Positions 16,410 to 25,473 of a stretch of DNA of 64,000 nucleotides are shown here, piece after piece; position 1 is the stretch's first letter; each line of letters opens with the position of its first letter. Both the position numbers and the translations under genes were made by a program. Source of the DNA: CAZPNX01 sp964588285 (GTDB lineage: Bacteria; Edwardsbacteria; AC1; EtOH8); contig CAZPNX010000005.1 of assembly GCA_964588285.1 (NCBI GenBank), positions 1 to 64,000 of the forward strand, given 5' to 3'. The notes under the pieces are model-generated. The model saw nothing but the letters and a program-made list of their open reading frames with translations. It ran no database searches and had not been told where the DNA came from.

Positions 16410-18910
16410 AAGCAGTGATCATGGCCGGCGGCTTCGGCACCCGGCTTCGTCCCCTGACCATGGACCTGCCCAAGCCCATGGCTCCGATGGTCAACCGGCC
16501 GATGATGGAGCACATCGTCAGACTGCTCAAGGCCCACGGCGTCCAGGAAATGGTGGTGCTGTTGTTCCACCAGGCCGAGGCCATCTCTAACTACTTCGGC
16601 GACGGGGCAAAGCATGGGGTCAGCATGGAGTACATCAGGCCGGAGGCCGATTACGGCACGGCCGGGGCGGTGGGCATGGCCCGGCATCTGTTAAAGGAGC
16701 CGTTCCTGGTCATCTCCGGCGACCTGCTGACCGACTTCGACCTGTCGAAGGCCATGGAATTCCATCAGCAGAAGAAGGCCACAGCCACCATCACCCTGAC
16801 CCGGGTGTCCAACCCCCTGGAGTACGGCATCGTCATCACCGAGCCTGACGGCCGCATCGTTCGCTTTCTGGAAAAGCCCACCTGGGGCCAGGTTTTTTCG
16901 GACACCATCAACACCGGCATCTACTATTTCCAGCCCGAGATATTCGGCCTTATTCCCCAAAAGGAGAACTTCGACTTTTCCAAGGATCTTTTTCCCCTGA
17001 TGCTGGATCGGGGCCTGCCGCTCTATGGCTACATCGCCTCGGGCTATTGGCGGGACGTGGGCAACATCGCCGAATACCGCCAGGCCCACTGGGACGCCCT
17101 CAAGGGCATGGTCCGGGTGGAGCTGGAGGGCGAACGGCTGAACCTGATCGGCAAGGACATCTGGGTGGGCAAGGGATCTAAGATCGAGGCCCAGAACACC
17201 AACCTTACCGGCGCGGTGATCGTAGGACGCCAGGTGACGGTCGGGGCAGGCAGCCACCTCCACGACGTGATCATCGGCGACGGCTGCGCCATCGGACAGA
17301 ACGTCTTCATCGAGCATTCGGTGCTCTGGGGCGGCTGCCGGGTGGGGGACCGGGCCCGGATCAACGGCGCCATCCTCTGCGACCGGGCCGAAATCGGGGC
17401 CGGCGCTGCCATCGAGGAGAACACCATCATCTCCAGCCAGGCCCGGATCGGCTCCGGCGCCCAGGTGATGGCCAACGTCAAGGTCTGGCCCAAGAAGGTG
17501 GTGGAGAACGAGGCGGTGTTGGGCACCAGCCTGATATGGGGCGACCGCTGGCTCAAGGAGTTCTTTGCCGGGCCGCGGGTCACCGGCATCGTCAACGTCG
17601 AGGTGACCCCGGAGTTCGCCGCCAAGCTGGGAGCGGCCTACGGGGCGCTTTTGGGACCGGGCACGGCCGTGGCCACCAGCCGCGACGCCCATCCGGCCAG
17701 CCGCATGGTCAACCGGGCTCTGATCTGCGGCCTGCTGTCGGCCGGGGTAAACGTCGACGACCTGCGCTCCACCCCCATCCCCATCCTGCGCTATCAGCTT
17801 AAATCGGGCAAGGAGCAGGGCGGCGTCCACACCCGCAAGTCGCCCTTCGACCCCAACCTGGTGGACATCATCTTCTTCGACCACGACGGCAAGGACTTGC
17901 CGCCGGGAAAGGTCAAAAGCCTGGAGCGCCTGTTTTTGCGCGAGGACATCCGCCGAGCCGACCCCGATTCCACCGGCATCTTGGAGTTTCCGGCCCGGAC
18001 GGTGGAGAGCTACCGGGAGGGACTGCTGTCCCACGTGGACACCGAGGCCATCCGCGCCGCCGGATACAAGATCGTCATCGACTACGCCTGCGGGGCCGGG
18101 GCCACCATTTTTCCGGCCATACTGGGCGAGCTGGGTCTGGAGGTGGTGGCCCTGAACGCCTTCCTTAAGCCGGACCGGCTGACCAAGACCAGGGAGGATT
18201 TCGAGGGGGCGCAACAGAAACTTTCCGAGGCGGTCAGGTCCCTGGGAGCCGACGTTGGATTCCTTTTGGACAGCGGGGCGGAGCGGATCTATTTGGTCGA
18301 CGAGTCCGGACGCATCCTGAACGGCGACCAGGCCATCGCCATTGCCTCGCTGCTGGTGATGAAGAGCGGCAGGTATAAAAAGATAGCGGTGCCGGTGACC
18401 GCCTCCCGGTCCATCGAGGAGATGGCCGCCGTCCATGGAGTGGAGGTGGTCCGCAGCCGGATCGACAACCGCTCCCTGATGGAGACCGCGGCCGGGGAGG
18501 GGGTGGGCTTCGTCGTCAGCCGCAAGGGCGGATTCATCTTTCCCGAGTTTCAGCCGGCCTTCGACGCCATGCTGGCGGTGGCCAAGATACTGGAGCTGAT
18601 GTCGGCCTCGAGGACCAGGCTGGGGGATCTTTTCGGCCAGGTGCCCCAAAGCTCGCTCATCCGGAAAAACTTTCCCTGTCCCTTTTCCAAAAAGGGACAG
18701 GTGTTGCGCTGCCTGATCGAGCAGACCAAAAACCTGCCGAACCGGGAGATGATCGACGGCATCAAGCTGTTCCTGGGAAAGGACTGGGTGCAGGTGATCC
18801 CGGACCCCAATCGGGAAATGTTCCACATCAACGCCGAGGCCGACACGTCGGAGAGGGCCGAGCAGCTGATCGCCGAATACTGGAAGATGATGGAAACCTG
18901 TCTTTCTTGA
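16406..18910 (+). CDS. Mannose-1-phosphate guanylyltransferase / phosphomannomutase fusion
   Basis: 834 residues in three parts. Residues 1-~235: nucleotidyltransferase with the loop GGFGTRLRPLT (8-18) and LPKPM. Residues ~250-380: hexapeptide beta helix. From ~390: an alpha-D-phosphohexomutase in which SRDAHPASR places the likely phosphoserine at Ser432, with a metal-loop-like VDESGRILNGDQAIAI further on. Such GMPP-PMM fusions occur in cyanobacteria, actinobacteria and candidate phyla and can carry out two consecutive steps toward GDP-mannose or a related nucleotide sugar. It is translationally coupled to the GlmU-like gene, and together they would feed envelope glycan synthesis. Which hexose is used cannot be told from motifs alone. 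Confidence 0.88.
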   Translation: MKAVIMAGGFGTRLRPLTMDLPKPMAPMVNRPMMEHIVRLLKAHGVQEMVVLLFHQAEAISNYFGDGAKHGVSMEYIRPEADYGTAGAVGMARHLLKEPFLVISGDLLTDFDLSKAMEFHQQKKATATITLTRVSNPLEYGIVITEPDGRIVRFLEKPTWGQVFSDTINTGIYYFQPEIFGLIPQKENFDFSKDLFPLMLDRGLPLYGYIASGYWRDVGNIAEYRQAHWDALKGMVRVELEGERLNLIGKDIWVGKGSKIEAQNTNLTGAVIVGRQVTVGAGSHLHDVIIGDGCAIGQNVFIEHSVLWGGCRVGDRARINGAILCDRAEIGAGAAIEENTIISSQARIGSGAQVMANVKVWPKKVVENEAVLGTSLIWGDRWLKEFFAGPRVTGIVNVEVTPEFAAKLGAAYGALLGPGTAVATSRDAHPASRMVNRALICGLLSAGVNVDDLRSTPIPILRYQLKSGKEQGGVHTRKSPFDPNLVDIIFFDHDGKDLPPGKVKSLERLFLREDIRRADPDSTGILEFPARTVESYREGLLSHVDTEAIRAAGYKIVIDYACGAGATIFPAILGELGLEVVALNAFLKPDRLTKTREDFEGAQQKLSEAVRSLGADVGFLLDSGAERIYLVDESGRILNGDQAIAIASLLVMKSGRYKKIAVPVTASRSIEEMAAVHGVEVVRSRIDNRSLMETAAGEGVGFVVSRKGGFIFPEFQPAFDAMLAVAKILELMSASRTRLGDLFGQVPQSSLIRKNFPCPFSKKGQVLRCLIEQTKNLPNREMIDGIKLFLGKDWVQVIPDPNREMFHINAEADTSERAEQLIAEYWKMMETCLS

Positions 18911-18966
18911 TAAACCAAGGTTTGATAGGTTCGAATGTTTGGTATTCCGGTGTTTGAAAGGTTAGG

Positions 18967-19425
18967 GTGCAGTTGAGTAAAAGGCTGGCCTTCGCGGTGA
19001 CGGCGGTGGCCCTCTTGACGGCCGTTTTGGTGCTGGCCTACGGCCGGTGGTGGAGCCCGAAGGCCAGGGTCAGGGCATCGGTGGAGCGGGCTTCGGAGGC
19101 ATTATCGAAGCGCGACGCCCAGGGTGTGTTGGAATTAGTGGCCGATGATTTTGGGCAGAACGGCATGGATAAGGCGAAGCTGGCCGAAGCCCTGAGGATG
19201 TTCTATAACGAGTTCGACAAGGTCAAGATAAACCTGGGCGAGCACAAGATCAAAGCGGCCGGGGAGAGCGCAGTCGATTCCATAAAAGTGGTGGTGGTGG
19301 TCTCCAAGGGCGGCCAGCAGGGCTACCTGCTGGGCCAGTTCGGAAACCCGGCCCAGTTGGGCGTCAAGCTCAAGCGACGAGGCCGATGGCTGATAACCGG
19401 GGTCGATGGAATGCCGGGGTATTGA
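18967..19425 (+). CDS. Membrane-anchored NTF2-like (SnoaL-type) small protein
   Basis: 152 residues from a GTG start. One N-terminal membrane segment (~8-26) is followed by a soluble domain of about 120 residues beginning VRASVERASEALSKRDAQGVLELVADDF, the usual opening of NTF2/SnoaL-like cone folds, and ending in a strand pair GRWLITGVDGMPGY. There are no catalytic residues I can name; such domains often bind small ligands or act as envelope modules. It sits 56 nt after the GMPP fusion in the same direction and before a terminator, so it is probably the last gene of that operon. Function is unknown. Confidence 0.65.
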   Translation: MQLSKRLAFAVTAVALLTAVLVLAYGRWWSPKARVRASVERASEALSKRDAQGVLELVADDFGQNGMDKAKLAEALRMFYNEFDKVKINLGEHKIKAAGESAVDSIKVVVVVSKGGQQGYLLGQFGNPAQLGVKLKRRGRWLITGVDGMPGY

Positions 19426-19447
19426 GGGGCAAAACGGCGACCAGACG

Positions 19448-19479
19448 ACACCGAACCGGAAACGGGTCCGGTGTTTTTA
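19448..19479 (+). terminator. Intrinsic terminator
   Basis: ACACCG...CGGTGT (19448-19453 with 19469-19474), extended by a partial AACC/GGGT inner stem, then TTTTAT. It ends the sugar-nucleotide operon. Confidence 0.75.
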
Positions 19480-19514
19480 TTTGGAGGGGATTTCTTTTCC
19501 CGCTAAAAACGCGA

Positions 19515-19543
19515 ACGACACGAAAATTTTAATTCCTTATACT
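19515..19543 (+). promoter_or_regulatory. Putative lysS promoter
   Basis: ACGACA (19515-19520), a 17-bp spacer and TATACT (19538-19543). The ATG of lysS begins eight bases after the -10 box, so the start of transcription would fall on or next to the start codon and the message would be leaderless. The -35 match is weak. Confidence 0.45.
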
Positions 19544-19550
19544 TGCCGAC

Positions 19551-21062
19551 ATGAACCATCAAGCAAAACCCGAATTTGACGGACAGGAAACCTCGAGGGT
19601 GCCGGAGCGGGCCGAGAGGCTGCGTAAACTTGAGGAGCTGCGCAAAATGGGCGTCGAGCCCTACCCCTTCTCCTATCAGGTGGACGCCGCCGCCAGCCAG
19701 GTGCTGGCCGAGGCCGAAAAACTCATAGCTGGGGGACGGATCCTCTCTTTAGCCGGAAGGATAGTGGCCTACCGCAGCCACGGCAAGTCCTGCTTCATCC
19801 ACCTGCTGGACGCCACCGGCCGTCTCCAGGCCTATGTCAGAAAAGACATAGTGGGCGAGGCCTCCTACGCCGCCTTCGGGCTTTTCGACATCGGGGATTT
19901 CGTCGGCGTCAGGGGTCCGGTCTTCAGGACTCGGACCGGCGAGGTGACCATCGAGGCCAAGGAGGTCGTTCTGCTGGCCAAATCGCTGCTGCCCCTGCCG
20001 GAAAAATTCCACGGACTGCAGGACACCGACACCCGTTTCCGCAAGCGCTACCTGGACCTGATCGCCAACCCCGAGGTCAGGGACCTGTTTGTCAAGCGCA
20101 CCAGGTTCGTCAAGGCCCTGCGCTCATACATGGACGAGAGGGGCTTCTTGGAGGTGGAGACGCCGGTGCTGGAGCACATCCCGGGCGGGGCCGACGCCGA
20201 GCCCTTCGCCACCCATCACAACACACTGGACATCGAGCTCTACCTGCGGATATCGCTGGAGCTTCACCTCAAGCGGCTGATCGTCGGCGGCTACCAGAGG
20301 GTCTACGAGGTGGGCCGGGTGTTCCGCAACGAGGGCATGAGCCCCCAGCACCTCCAGGAGTTCACCATGATGGAGTGCTACTGGGCTTACGCCGACTACC
20401 TGATGATGATGGACCTGGTGGAGGAGCTCTACTGCCGGATGCTGCAGGAGGTGTTCGGCTCGCTCCAGATCAAGTGGCAGGAGCAGATGCTCGACTTCAA
20501 GCGTCCCTGGCCGCGCCTAGACTACCGCCAGCTGATGATCGACAAGGCCGGGATCGACCTCGATCAATACCCGACCCTGGAATCGCTGATCCCGAAGCTG
20601 AAGGAGAAAGGCATCGCGCCAGACCCCAAGCTGGGGCGGGGAAGGCTGATAGACCAGCTTTACAAGAAACTGGTGCGGCCGACTCTCATCCAGCCCTGCT
20701 TTCTGACCGACCACCCGGTGGACGTCTCGCCGCTGGCCAAGCGCCATCCGGACCGGCCGGGCTATGTCCAGCGCTTCCAGCCCATGTTCGCCGGGGCCGA
20801 GGTGGGCAACGCCTTTTCCGAACTCAACGACCCGGTGGACCAGAGGGCCAGGTTCGAGGAGCAGGCCCGGCTGCGGGAGCGGGGCGACGCCGAGGCCCAG
20901 CGCTACGACCGGGACTTTGTGGAGGCCCTGGAGCACGGCATGCCGCCCTGCGCCGGGTTCGGGGTGGGCATAGACCGGTTCTTCGCCATCGCCGCCGGGG
21001 CGGAGTCGGTGCGCGAGGTGGTGTTCTTTCCGACCATGAAACCTGAATCAACTAACAGCTAG
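19551..21062 (+). CDS. lysS: Lysyl-tRNA synthetase, class II
   Basis: 503 residues, normal for the family. An N-terminal OB-fold (SLAGRIVAYRSHGKSCFIHLLDATGRLQ) binds the tRNA anticodon. The class II core has motif 1 around LRSYMDERGFLEVETPVLE, motif 2 VYEVGRVFRNEGMSPQHLQEFTMMECYWAYADY and motif 3 GFGVGIDRFF. Motif 2 differs slightly from the common FRNEGIS.RHNPEFTMLE. It charges tRNA-Lys in the cytoplasm. The very last residues (ESTNS) and the stop codon are encoded by a dispersed AACTAACAG repeat that continues into the spacer. It is followed by a LolC/E-type permease. Confidence 0.95.
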   Translation: MNHQAKPEFDGQETSRVPERAERLRKLEELRKMGVEPYPFSYQVDAAASQVLAEAEKLIAGGRILSLAGRIVAYRSHGKSCFIHLLDATGRLQAYVRKDIVGEASYAAFGLFDIGDFVGVRGPVFRTRTGEVTIEAKEVVLLAKSLLPLPEKFHGLQDTDTRFRKRYLDLIANPEVRDLFVKRTRFVKALRSYMDERGFLEVETPVLEHIPGGADAEPFATHHNTLDIELYLRISLELHLKRLIVGGYQRVYEVGRVFRNEGMSPQHLQEFTMMECYWAYADYLMMMDLVEELYCRMLQEVFGSLQIKWQEQMLDFKRPWPRLDYRQLMIDKAGIDLDQYPTLESLIPKLKEKGIAPDPKLGRGRLIDQLYKKLVRPTLIQPCFLTDHPVDVSPLAKRHPDRPGYVQRFQPMFAGAEVGNAFSELNDPVDQRARFEEQARLRERGDAEAQRYDRDFVEALEHGMPPCAGFGVGIDRFFAIAAGAESVREVVFFPTMKPESTNS

Positions 21063-21100
21063 CAGATAACAACTAACAGTTATCTGTCCGCTGTTAGTTG
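21047..21100. repeat. AACTAACAG/ATAACAG dispersed repeat
   Basis: The lysS 3' end and spacer hold CAGATAAC...GTTATCTG and AACTAACAG...CTGTTAGTT inverted pairs. Close relatives of the unit occur inside the ABC-F gene at 46640-46671. The repeat supplies the final lysS codons here. Confidence 0.6.
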
Positions 21101-21106
21101 AAAAAG

Positions 21107-22336
21107 ATGGGTTACGAGTTTTACATCGCCAGACGGCATTTCCGGGCCAAGCGGCGCACCGGGTTCATCTCGGTCATCGGGGCCATCTCCCTTTTGGGAG
21201 TGACCCTGGGGGTGGCGGCTCTGGTGGTGGTGATGTCGGTGATGAACGGTTTCCAAAGCGAGCTCAAGAACCGGATCCTGGGCATCACCGCCCACCTGGT
21301 GGTGCTGAAGTTCCCCACCCAGCCTATGGGGGGATATCGGGAGCTGATCAACAAGATCCGGGCCCTGCCCGAGGTGGTGGCCTGTTCCCCGTTCATCTAC
21401 ACCAAGAGCATGATCTCCCAGGGCTCGCGGGTGGACGGGGTGGTGCTCCGGGGGGTTGATCCCACCCTGGAGGCCGGGGTGACCGACGTCTCCCGCAATG
21501 TCATCGCCGGCAGCTACGATTTTGAAGAACGACCGGGCGAACTGCCGGGATTGGTTCTGGGGGTGGACCTGGCCGACCGCCTGGAGTCCCACATCGGCGA
21601 CACCCTGACCGTGGCCTCTCCCATGGCGGCCCGGGCCACGCCCCTGGGCCTGGTGCCCAAGGCCCGGCGATTTCGCTTGGCCGGAATATTCGACTCGGGC
21701 ATGTACGAGTACAACTCCACCCTGGCCTACATCTCGCTGGGCCAGGCCCAGGATTTTCTGGATATGGGAGGGACGGTCAGCGGCCTTGAAGTCAAAGTAA
21801 AAGATATCTACCGGGCGTCCGAGGTGGGCCGGGCCATCGTGCGACAACTGGGGCCGGAATACCGCACCAGCGACTGGATGCACCTAAACTGGAACCTGTT
21901 CTCGGCCCTAAAGCTGGAGAAGGTGGTGATGTTCCTGATCCTGGCCCTGGTGGTGATGGTGGCCGCCTTCAACATCGTCAGCAGTCTGATCATGACGGTC
22001 ATGGAGAAGGTGCGGGAGATCGGCGTCCTCAAGTCGGTGGGGGCCACCTCGGGCGGGGTGATGCGCATTTTCGTCATCCAGGGGCTGATGACTGGGGCGG
22101 TGGGCACGGCTTTGGGGCTGATACTGGGCCTGGGCTCATGTCTGCTTCTAAAAAGATACCAGTTTATAAAACTGCCGGCCGACGTCTATTTCATCGACCG
22201 TTTGCCGGTGCAGATGCAGGCCGGCGATTTCCTGCTGGTGGCGGGGGCGGCCATGGCCATCACCCTACTGGCAACTCTCTACCCGTCGTGGAAGGCGGCC
22301 CGGCTGGACCCGGTGGAGGCGATAAGGTACGAATAG
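21107..22336 (+). CDS. LolC/LolE-family ABC transporter permease
   Basis: About 409 residues from ATG 21107 (an in-frame TTG lies at 21098; neither has a clear ribosome site). Topology fits the MacB/LolC type: one TM helix near the N terminus (FISVIGAISLLGVTLGVAALVVVMSVMNGF), a periplasmic domain of ~220 residues, then three TM helices, with the MEKVREIGVLKSVGAT coupling motif and a final YPSWKAARLDPVEAIRYE. Family members extract lipoproteins from the inner membrane for the Lol pathway; placement right after lysS is common. The LolD ATPase is not adjacent, so it must be encoded elsewhere. The MacB-type ATPase at the window end is 41 kb away and belongs to another cluster. Confidence 0.85.
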   Translation: MGYEFYIARRHFRAKRRTGFISVIGAISLLGVTLGVAALVVVMSVMNGFQSELKNRILGITAHLVVLKFPTQPMGGYRELINKIRALPEVVACSPFIYTKSMISQGSRVDGVVLRGVDPTLEAGVTDVSRNVIAGSYDFEERPGELPGLVLGVDLADRLESHIGDTLTVASPMAARATPLGLVPKARRFRLAGIFDSGMYEYNSTLAYISLGQAQDFLDMGGTVSGLEVKVKDIYRASEVGRAIVRQLGPEYRTSDWMHLNWNLFSALKLEKVVMFLILALVVMVAAFNIVSSLIMTVMEKVREIGVLKSVGATSGGVMRIFVIQGLMTGAVGTALGLILGLGSCLLLKRYQFIKLPADVYFIDRLPVQMQAGDFLLVAGAAMAITLLATLYPSWKAARLDPVEAIRYE

Positions 22337-22369
22337 CCGAAATCAGAAGGCAGAAGGCAGAAAGCAGAG

Positions 22370-23410
22370 ATGATGAATAAACGAAAAGCCATAGGCTTCC
22401 TCGCGGTGAGTTCTTTTCTGGCCACAGCAGTGCTGGCGGGGAAGGCGGCGGCCTACGAGCGCATCTACACCCTGGGGGAGAAGATAGACGGGGCGTCGCT
22501 GGTGGTCTGGGCCGAGGTGAGCGAGGTTCGGGAGCTGGTTTCCCCCAATGCCAAGAAGGGCGAGCCGGGGTTGGTGGGAGACTATCTATACCGGCTCAAG
22601 GTGAAGCGGGTAGCCAAAGGGCCGGCCAAGCTGAGAGCGGTGACCATCGTCCAGTCGCCGGAGTACCGGGCCGATCCCCGCTACTACGAGAAAGGACGGC
22701 AGGTGATGGCCTTTCTGAAGCCGGCCCAGCTCGGGGCGGGTTTCCTGAAAAAGCACCGACTGCCGGCCCAGGCCTATTACGAGACCTTCGCCTTCCGCAA
22801 GGGGGTGACGGCGGTCGACGATTCCTCGGCCCCGGGCCTGATCAGGGCTGTCGGACTTTACCTCGAGGCCAAAAAGACCAAGCCCCACCAGAGGCCGGCC
22901 AAATGGGCCGAGCTCCTGTCCAGCGGCATTCCGGACATGCAGGTGACTGCCCTGATGGAGCTGATGGACCACAAGTATTATCCGGCCCTGGACCACTACC
23001 TGCGGGCACTGGCTGACGAGAACCTGACCGGCCCGGCCACCAAAATCCTGATTGGACTCGATCCCGACAGCCTGGCCCCCAAGCTGCCGATCCTTTTATT
23101 GCTGGACCGCTCCTCCTCCAGGAGGATAAGGGTCAACATGCTGCAGGTGGTGTCGCCCATCGACGACGAACGGGTGTACAAACTGCTTTTGAAGGCGCTT
23201 AAGGACGACAACTTCGAGATGCGGGCGGTGGCCGCCAAGGGGCTGGAGCGTTGGAAGGATCCCAAGGCCGTCAAGTCCCTTAAAAAGGCCCTTAAGGACG
23301 AGGATGACTTTGTACGGGACGCGGCCGCCGAGGCGCTGAGGAAGATGGGGTTCGAGATCGAGAAAAAGAAGGACGGGTATTACAAGATAAACAAGGAGCC
23401 CAAGTACTAG
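22370..23410 (+). CDS. Secreted HEAT-repeat protein
   Basis: 346 residues. A signal peptide (~1-28, ending A-G-K-A-A-A-Y) is followed by a ~130-residue beta-rich region (SLVVWAEVSEVREL, YLYRLKVKRVAKG, VMAFLKPAQLG) that resembles modules found in secreted proteins of unknown role. HEAT-like helical repeats come next (LLKALKDDNFEMRAVAAKGLERWKDPKAVKSLKKALKDEDDFVRDAAAEALRKMG). It is probably periplasmic or outer-membrane associated and binds another protein. Two adjacent ATGs can serve as the start. The spacer before it is an AGAAGGCAGAAGGCAG-type low-complexity run. No family name recognised for the N-terminal half. Confidence 0.75.
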   Translation: MMNKRKAIGFLAVSSFLATAVLAGKAAAYERIYTLGEKIDGASLVVWAEVSEVRELVSPNAKKGEPGLVGDYLYRLKVKRVAKGPAKLRAVTIVQSPEYRADPRYYEKGRQVMAFLKPAQLGAGFLKKHRLPAQAYYETFAFRKGVTAVDDSSAPGLIRAVGLYLEAKKTKPHQRPAKWAELLSSGIPDMQVTALMELMDHKYYPALDHYLRALADENLTGPATKILIGLDPDSLAPKLPILLLLDRSSSRRIRVNMLQVVSPIDDERVYKLLLKALKDDNFEMRAVAAKGLERWKDPKAVKSLKKALKDEDDFVRDAAAEALRKMGFEIEKKKDGYYKINKEPKY

Positions 23411-23501
23411 GGATAAGGGCTGAGGGTAAAGGGTTAAGGATGAGGATTAAGAGTTCATAAAACAAGAGAGGATTCATGGTTTCCTGGATTCCTAATAAAA
23501 A

Positions 23502-25328
23502 ATGGAAAACAGAAAGATCCGTAATATAGCCATCATCGCCCATGTGGACCACGGCAAGACCACCCTGGTGGACGCCCTGCTGAGGCAGACCGGGGTCTTC
23601 CGCGAGGGTCAGGAGGCGCCGGATCTGGTCATGGACTCCAACCCGCTGGAGCGGGAGCGAGGCATCACCATCTTCTCCAAGAACGCCTCCATCAGGTACG
23701 GGGAATACACCATCAACATCGTGGACACCCCGGGGCACGCCGATTTCGGCTCCGAGGTGGAGCGGGTGCTGTCCATGGTCGACGGCGTCCTGTTGCTGGT
23801 GGACGCGGTCGAGGGGCCCATGCCCCAGACCCGCTTCGTGCTTCAGAAGTCGCTGGCCCTAGGGCTCAAGCCCTTAGTGGTCATCAACAAGATCGACCGG
23901 GCCGAGGCCAAGCCGAACCAGGCATTGGATCGCATCTTCGATCTGTTCGTCTCTCTGGACGCCGACGACCAACAGCTGGACTTCCCGGTGGTCTACGCCT
24001 CTGGCCGGCTGGGAACCGCCACCCTCAAGCAGGAAAACCCGGGCCGGGACATCAGGCCTCTTTTGGACATCATCGTGGACAAGGTGCCGCCGCCGCCGGG
24101 CGATCCCGAAAAACCGCTGCAGATGCTGGTGACCAGCATCGACTACAGCGACTATCTGGGACGGCTGGCGGTGGGCCGGGTGAAGAACGGATCGATCGGA
24201 TTGGGCCGGGAGGCCCTGAGGCTCAAGCGGGACGGGTCGACGGAGAAGGCCAAGGTCACCAAAATATACGGGTTTCAAGGGTTGGAGCGGGTGGAGCTGG
24301 AGCGGGCTTCGTCCGGGGACATTATCGTGCTGGCCGGCTTTCCGGACGTGGACATCGGCGAGACCATCGCCGACCCAGAAAGCCCGGAACCGCTGCCCTA
24401 CGTAGACATCGACCAGCCGACCATCTCCATGGTCTTTTCGGTGAACAACAGCCCCTTCGCTGGCCTGGACGGCCAGTATCTGACCTCGCGCCAGCTCCGC
24501 GATCGATTGTACCGCGAGCTTAAGTCCAATGTCGGGCTCAAGGTCGAAGAGACCGAGACCCCGGACGCATTCGCAGTCTCCGGCCGCGGCGAGCTGCACT
24601 TGTCGATATTGATAGAGACCATGAGGCGCGAGGGCTACGAACTGCAGGTGTCGCGTCCCACCGTCATCCTGCGCGATGTCGAGGGCGTGCAGTGCGAACC
24701 CTTCGAGTACCTGGTGATAGACGTGGATGACGAGTATGTGGGCCCGGTGATGGAAAAATTGGGAAGCCGCAAGGCCGAGCTGCAGAACATGAGGGCCGAC
24801 GGCAAGGGGCGCACCCGCCTGGAGTTTCTGATCCCGGCCCGGGGCCTTTTGGGCTATCGCGGCCAGTTCATGACCGACACCCGGGGCACCGGCATCATGC
24901 ACCACAACTTCGACAGCTACCGGCCCTACAAGGGCGAGATCACGACCTTCCAGAACGGGGTGCTGGTGGCCATGGAGACGGGCACGGCCGCGGCCTATGC
25001 CTTAGACAGCATTCAGGAGCGGGGGATGATGTTTATCGGCCCGGGGGACCGGGTTTACGAAGGGATGATAGTCGGCGAACGGCCCAAGGAGACCGACCTG
25101 GTGGTCAACGTCTGCAAGACCAAAAGGTTGACCAACATCCGCAGCTCCACCTCGGAGGAGGCCATCCGGCTGTCGCCGCCCAAGGTGATGACCCTGGAGG
25201 AGGCCCTAGAGTTCATCGCCGACGACGAGCTGGTGGAGGTCACCCCCAAGAGCCTGAGGCTGCGCAAGCGGATCCTGGCCGACATCGACCGGAGAAGGGC
25301 GCGGCGCCGGGCGACGGGGGAGGAATAG
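23502..25328 (+). CDS. typA: Translational GTPase TypA/BipA
   Basis: 608 residues, the family norm. G1 AHVDHGKTT (13-21), G2 ERERGITIF, G3 DTPGHADF and G4 NKID are intact. EF-G-like domains follow, then the BipA-specific C-terminal part with RGLLGYRGQFMTDTRGTGIM and NVCKTKRLTNIRSS. It binds the ribosome like EF-G and assists 50S assembly, mainly under stress or cold. It stands alone; the 90-nt upstream spacer is purine-rich and shows no clear promoter. Confidence 0.96.
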   Translation: MENRKIRNIAIIAHVDHGKTTLVDALLRQTGVFREGQEAPDLVMDSNPLERERGITIFSKNASIRYGEYTINIVDTPGHADFGSEVERVLSMVDGVLLLVDAVEGPMPQTRFVLQKSLALGLKPLVVINKIDRAEAKPNQALDRIFDLFVSLDADDQQLDFPVVYASGRLGTATLKQENPGRDIRPLLDIIVDKVPPPPGDPEKPLQMLVTSIDYSDYLGRLAVGRVKNGSIGLGREALRLKRDGSTEKAKVTKIYGFQGLERVELERASSGDIIVLAGFPDVDIGETIADPESPEPLPYVDIDQPTISMVFSVNNSPFAGLDGQYLTSRQLRDRLYRELKSNVGLKVEETETPDAFAVSGRGELHLSILIETMRREGYELQVSRPTVILRDVEGVQCEPFEYLVIDVDDEYVGPVMEKLGSRKAELQNMRADGKGRTRLEFLIPARGLLGYRGQFMTDTRGTGIMHHNFDSYRPYKGEITTFQNGVLVAMETGTAAAYALDSIQERGMMFIGPGDRVYEGMIVGERPKETDLVVNVCKTKRLTNIRSSTSEEAIRLSPPKVMTLEEALEFIADDELVEVTPKSLRLRKRILADIDRRRARRRATGEE

Positions 25329-25338
25329 ACGAGATGAT

Positions 25339-25367
25339 AACCACTAAGGCACAAAGGACACGAAGGA
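25339..25367. repeat. AAGGCACAAAGG-type dispersed repeat
   Basis: AACCACTAAGGCACAAAGGA followed by CACGAAGG. A related unit is at 60296-60314 with an inverted partner nearby. Placed just after typA; short and non-coding. Confidence 0.5.
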
Positions 25368-25473
25368 TTCGTTCCAAATGAAGATTATCTTTCCGATCTT
25401 AGTCCCTTTCTGGCGAAGAAAGTGATGGAAAAATGAAATATTCTGCTATGCAGCCGCCAGCGGATGAATTGGG

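Noticed and set aside
16691..18826. Long open frame opposite the GMPP/PMM fusion (711 codons)
   Set aside because: Same cause: antisense shadow with biased composition and no domain motifs.
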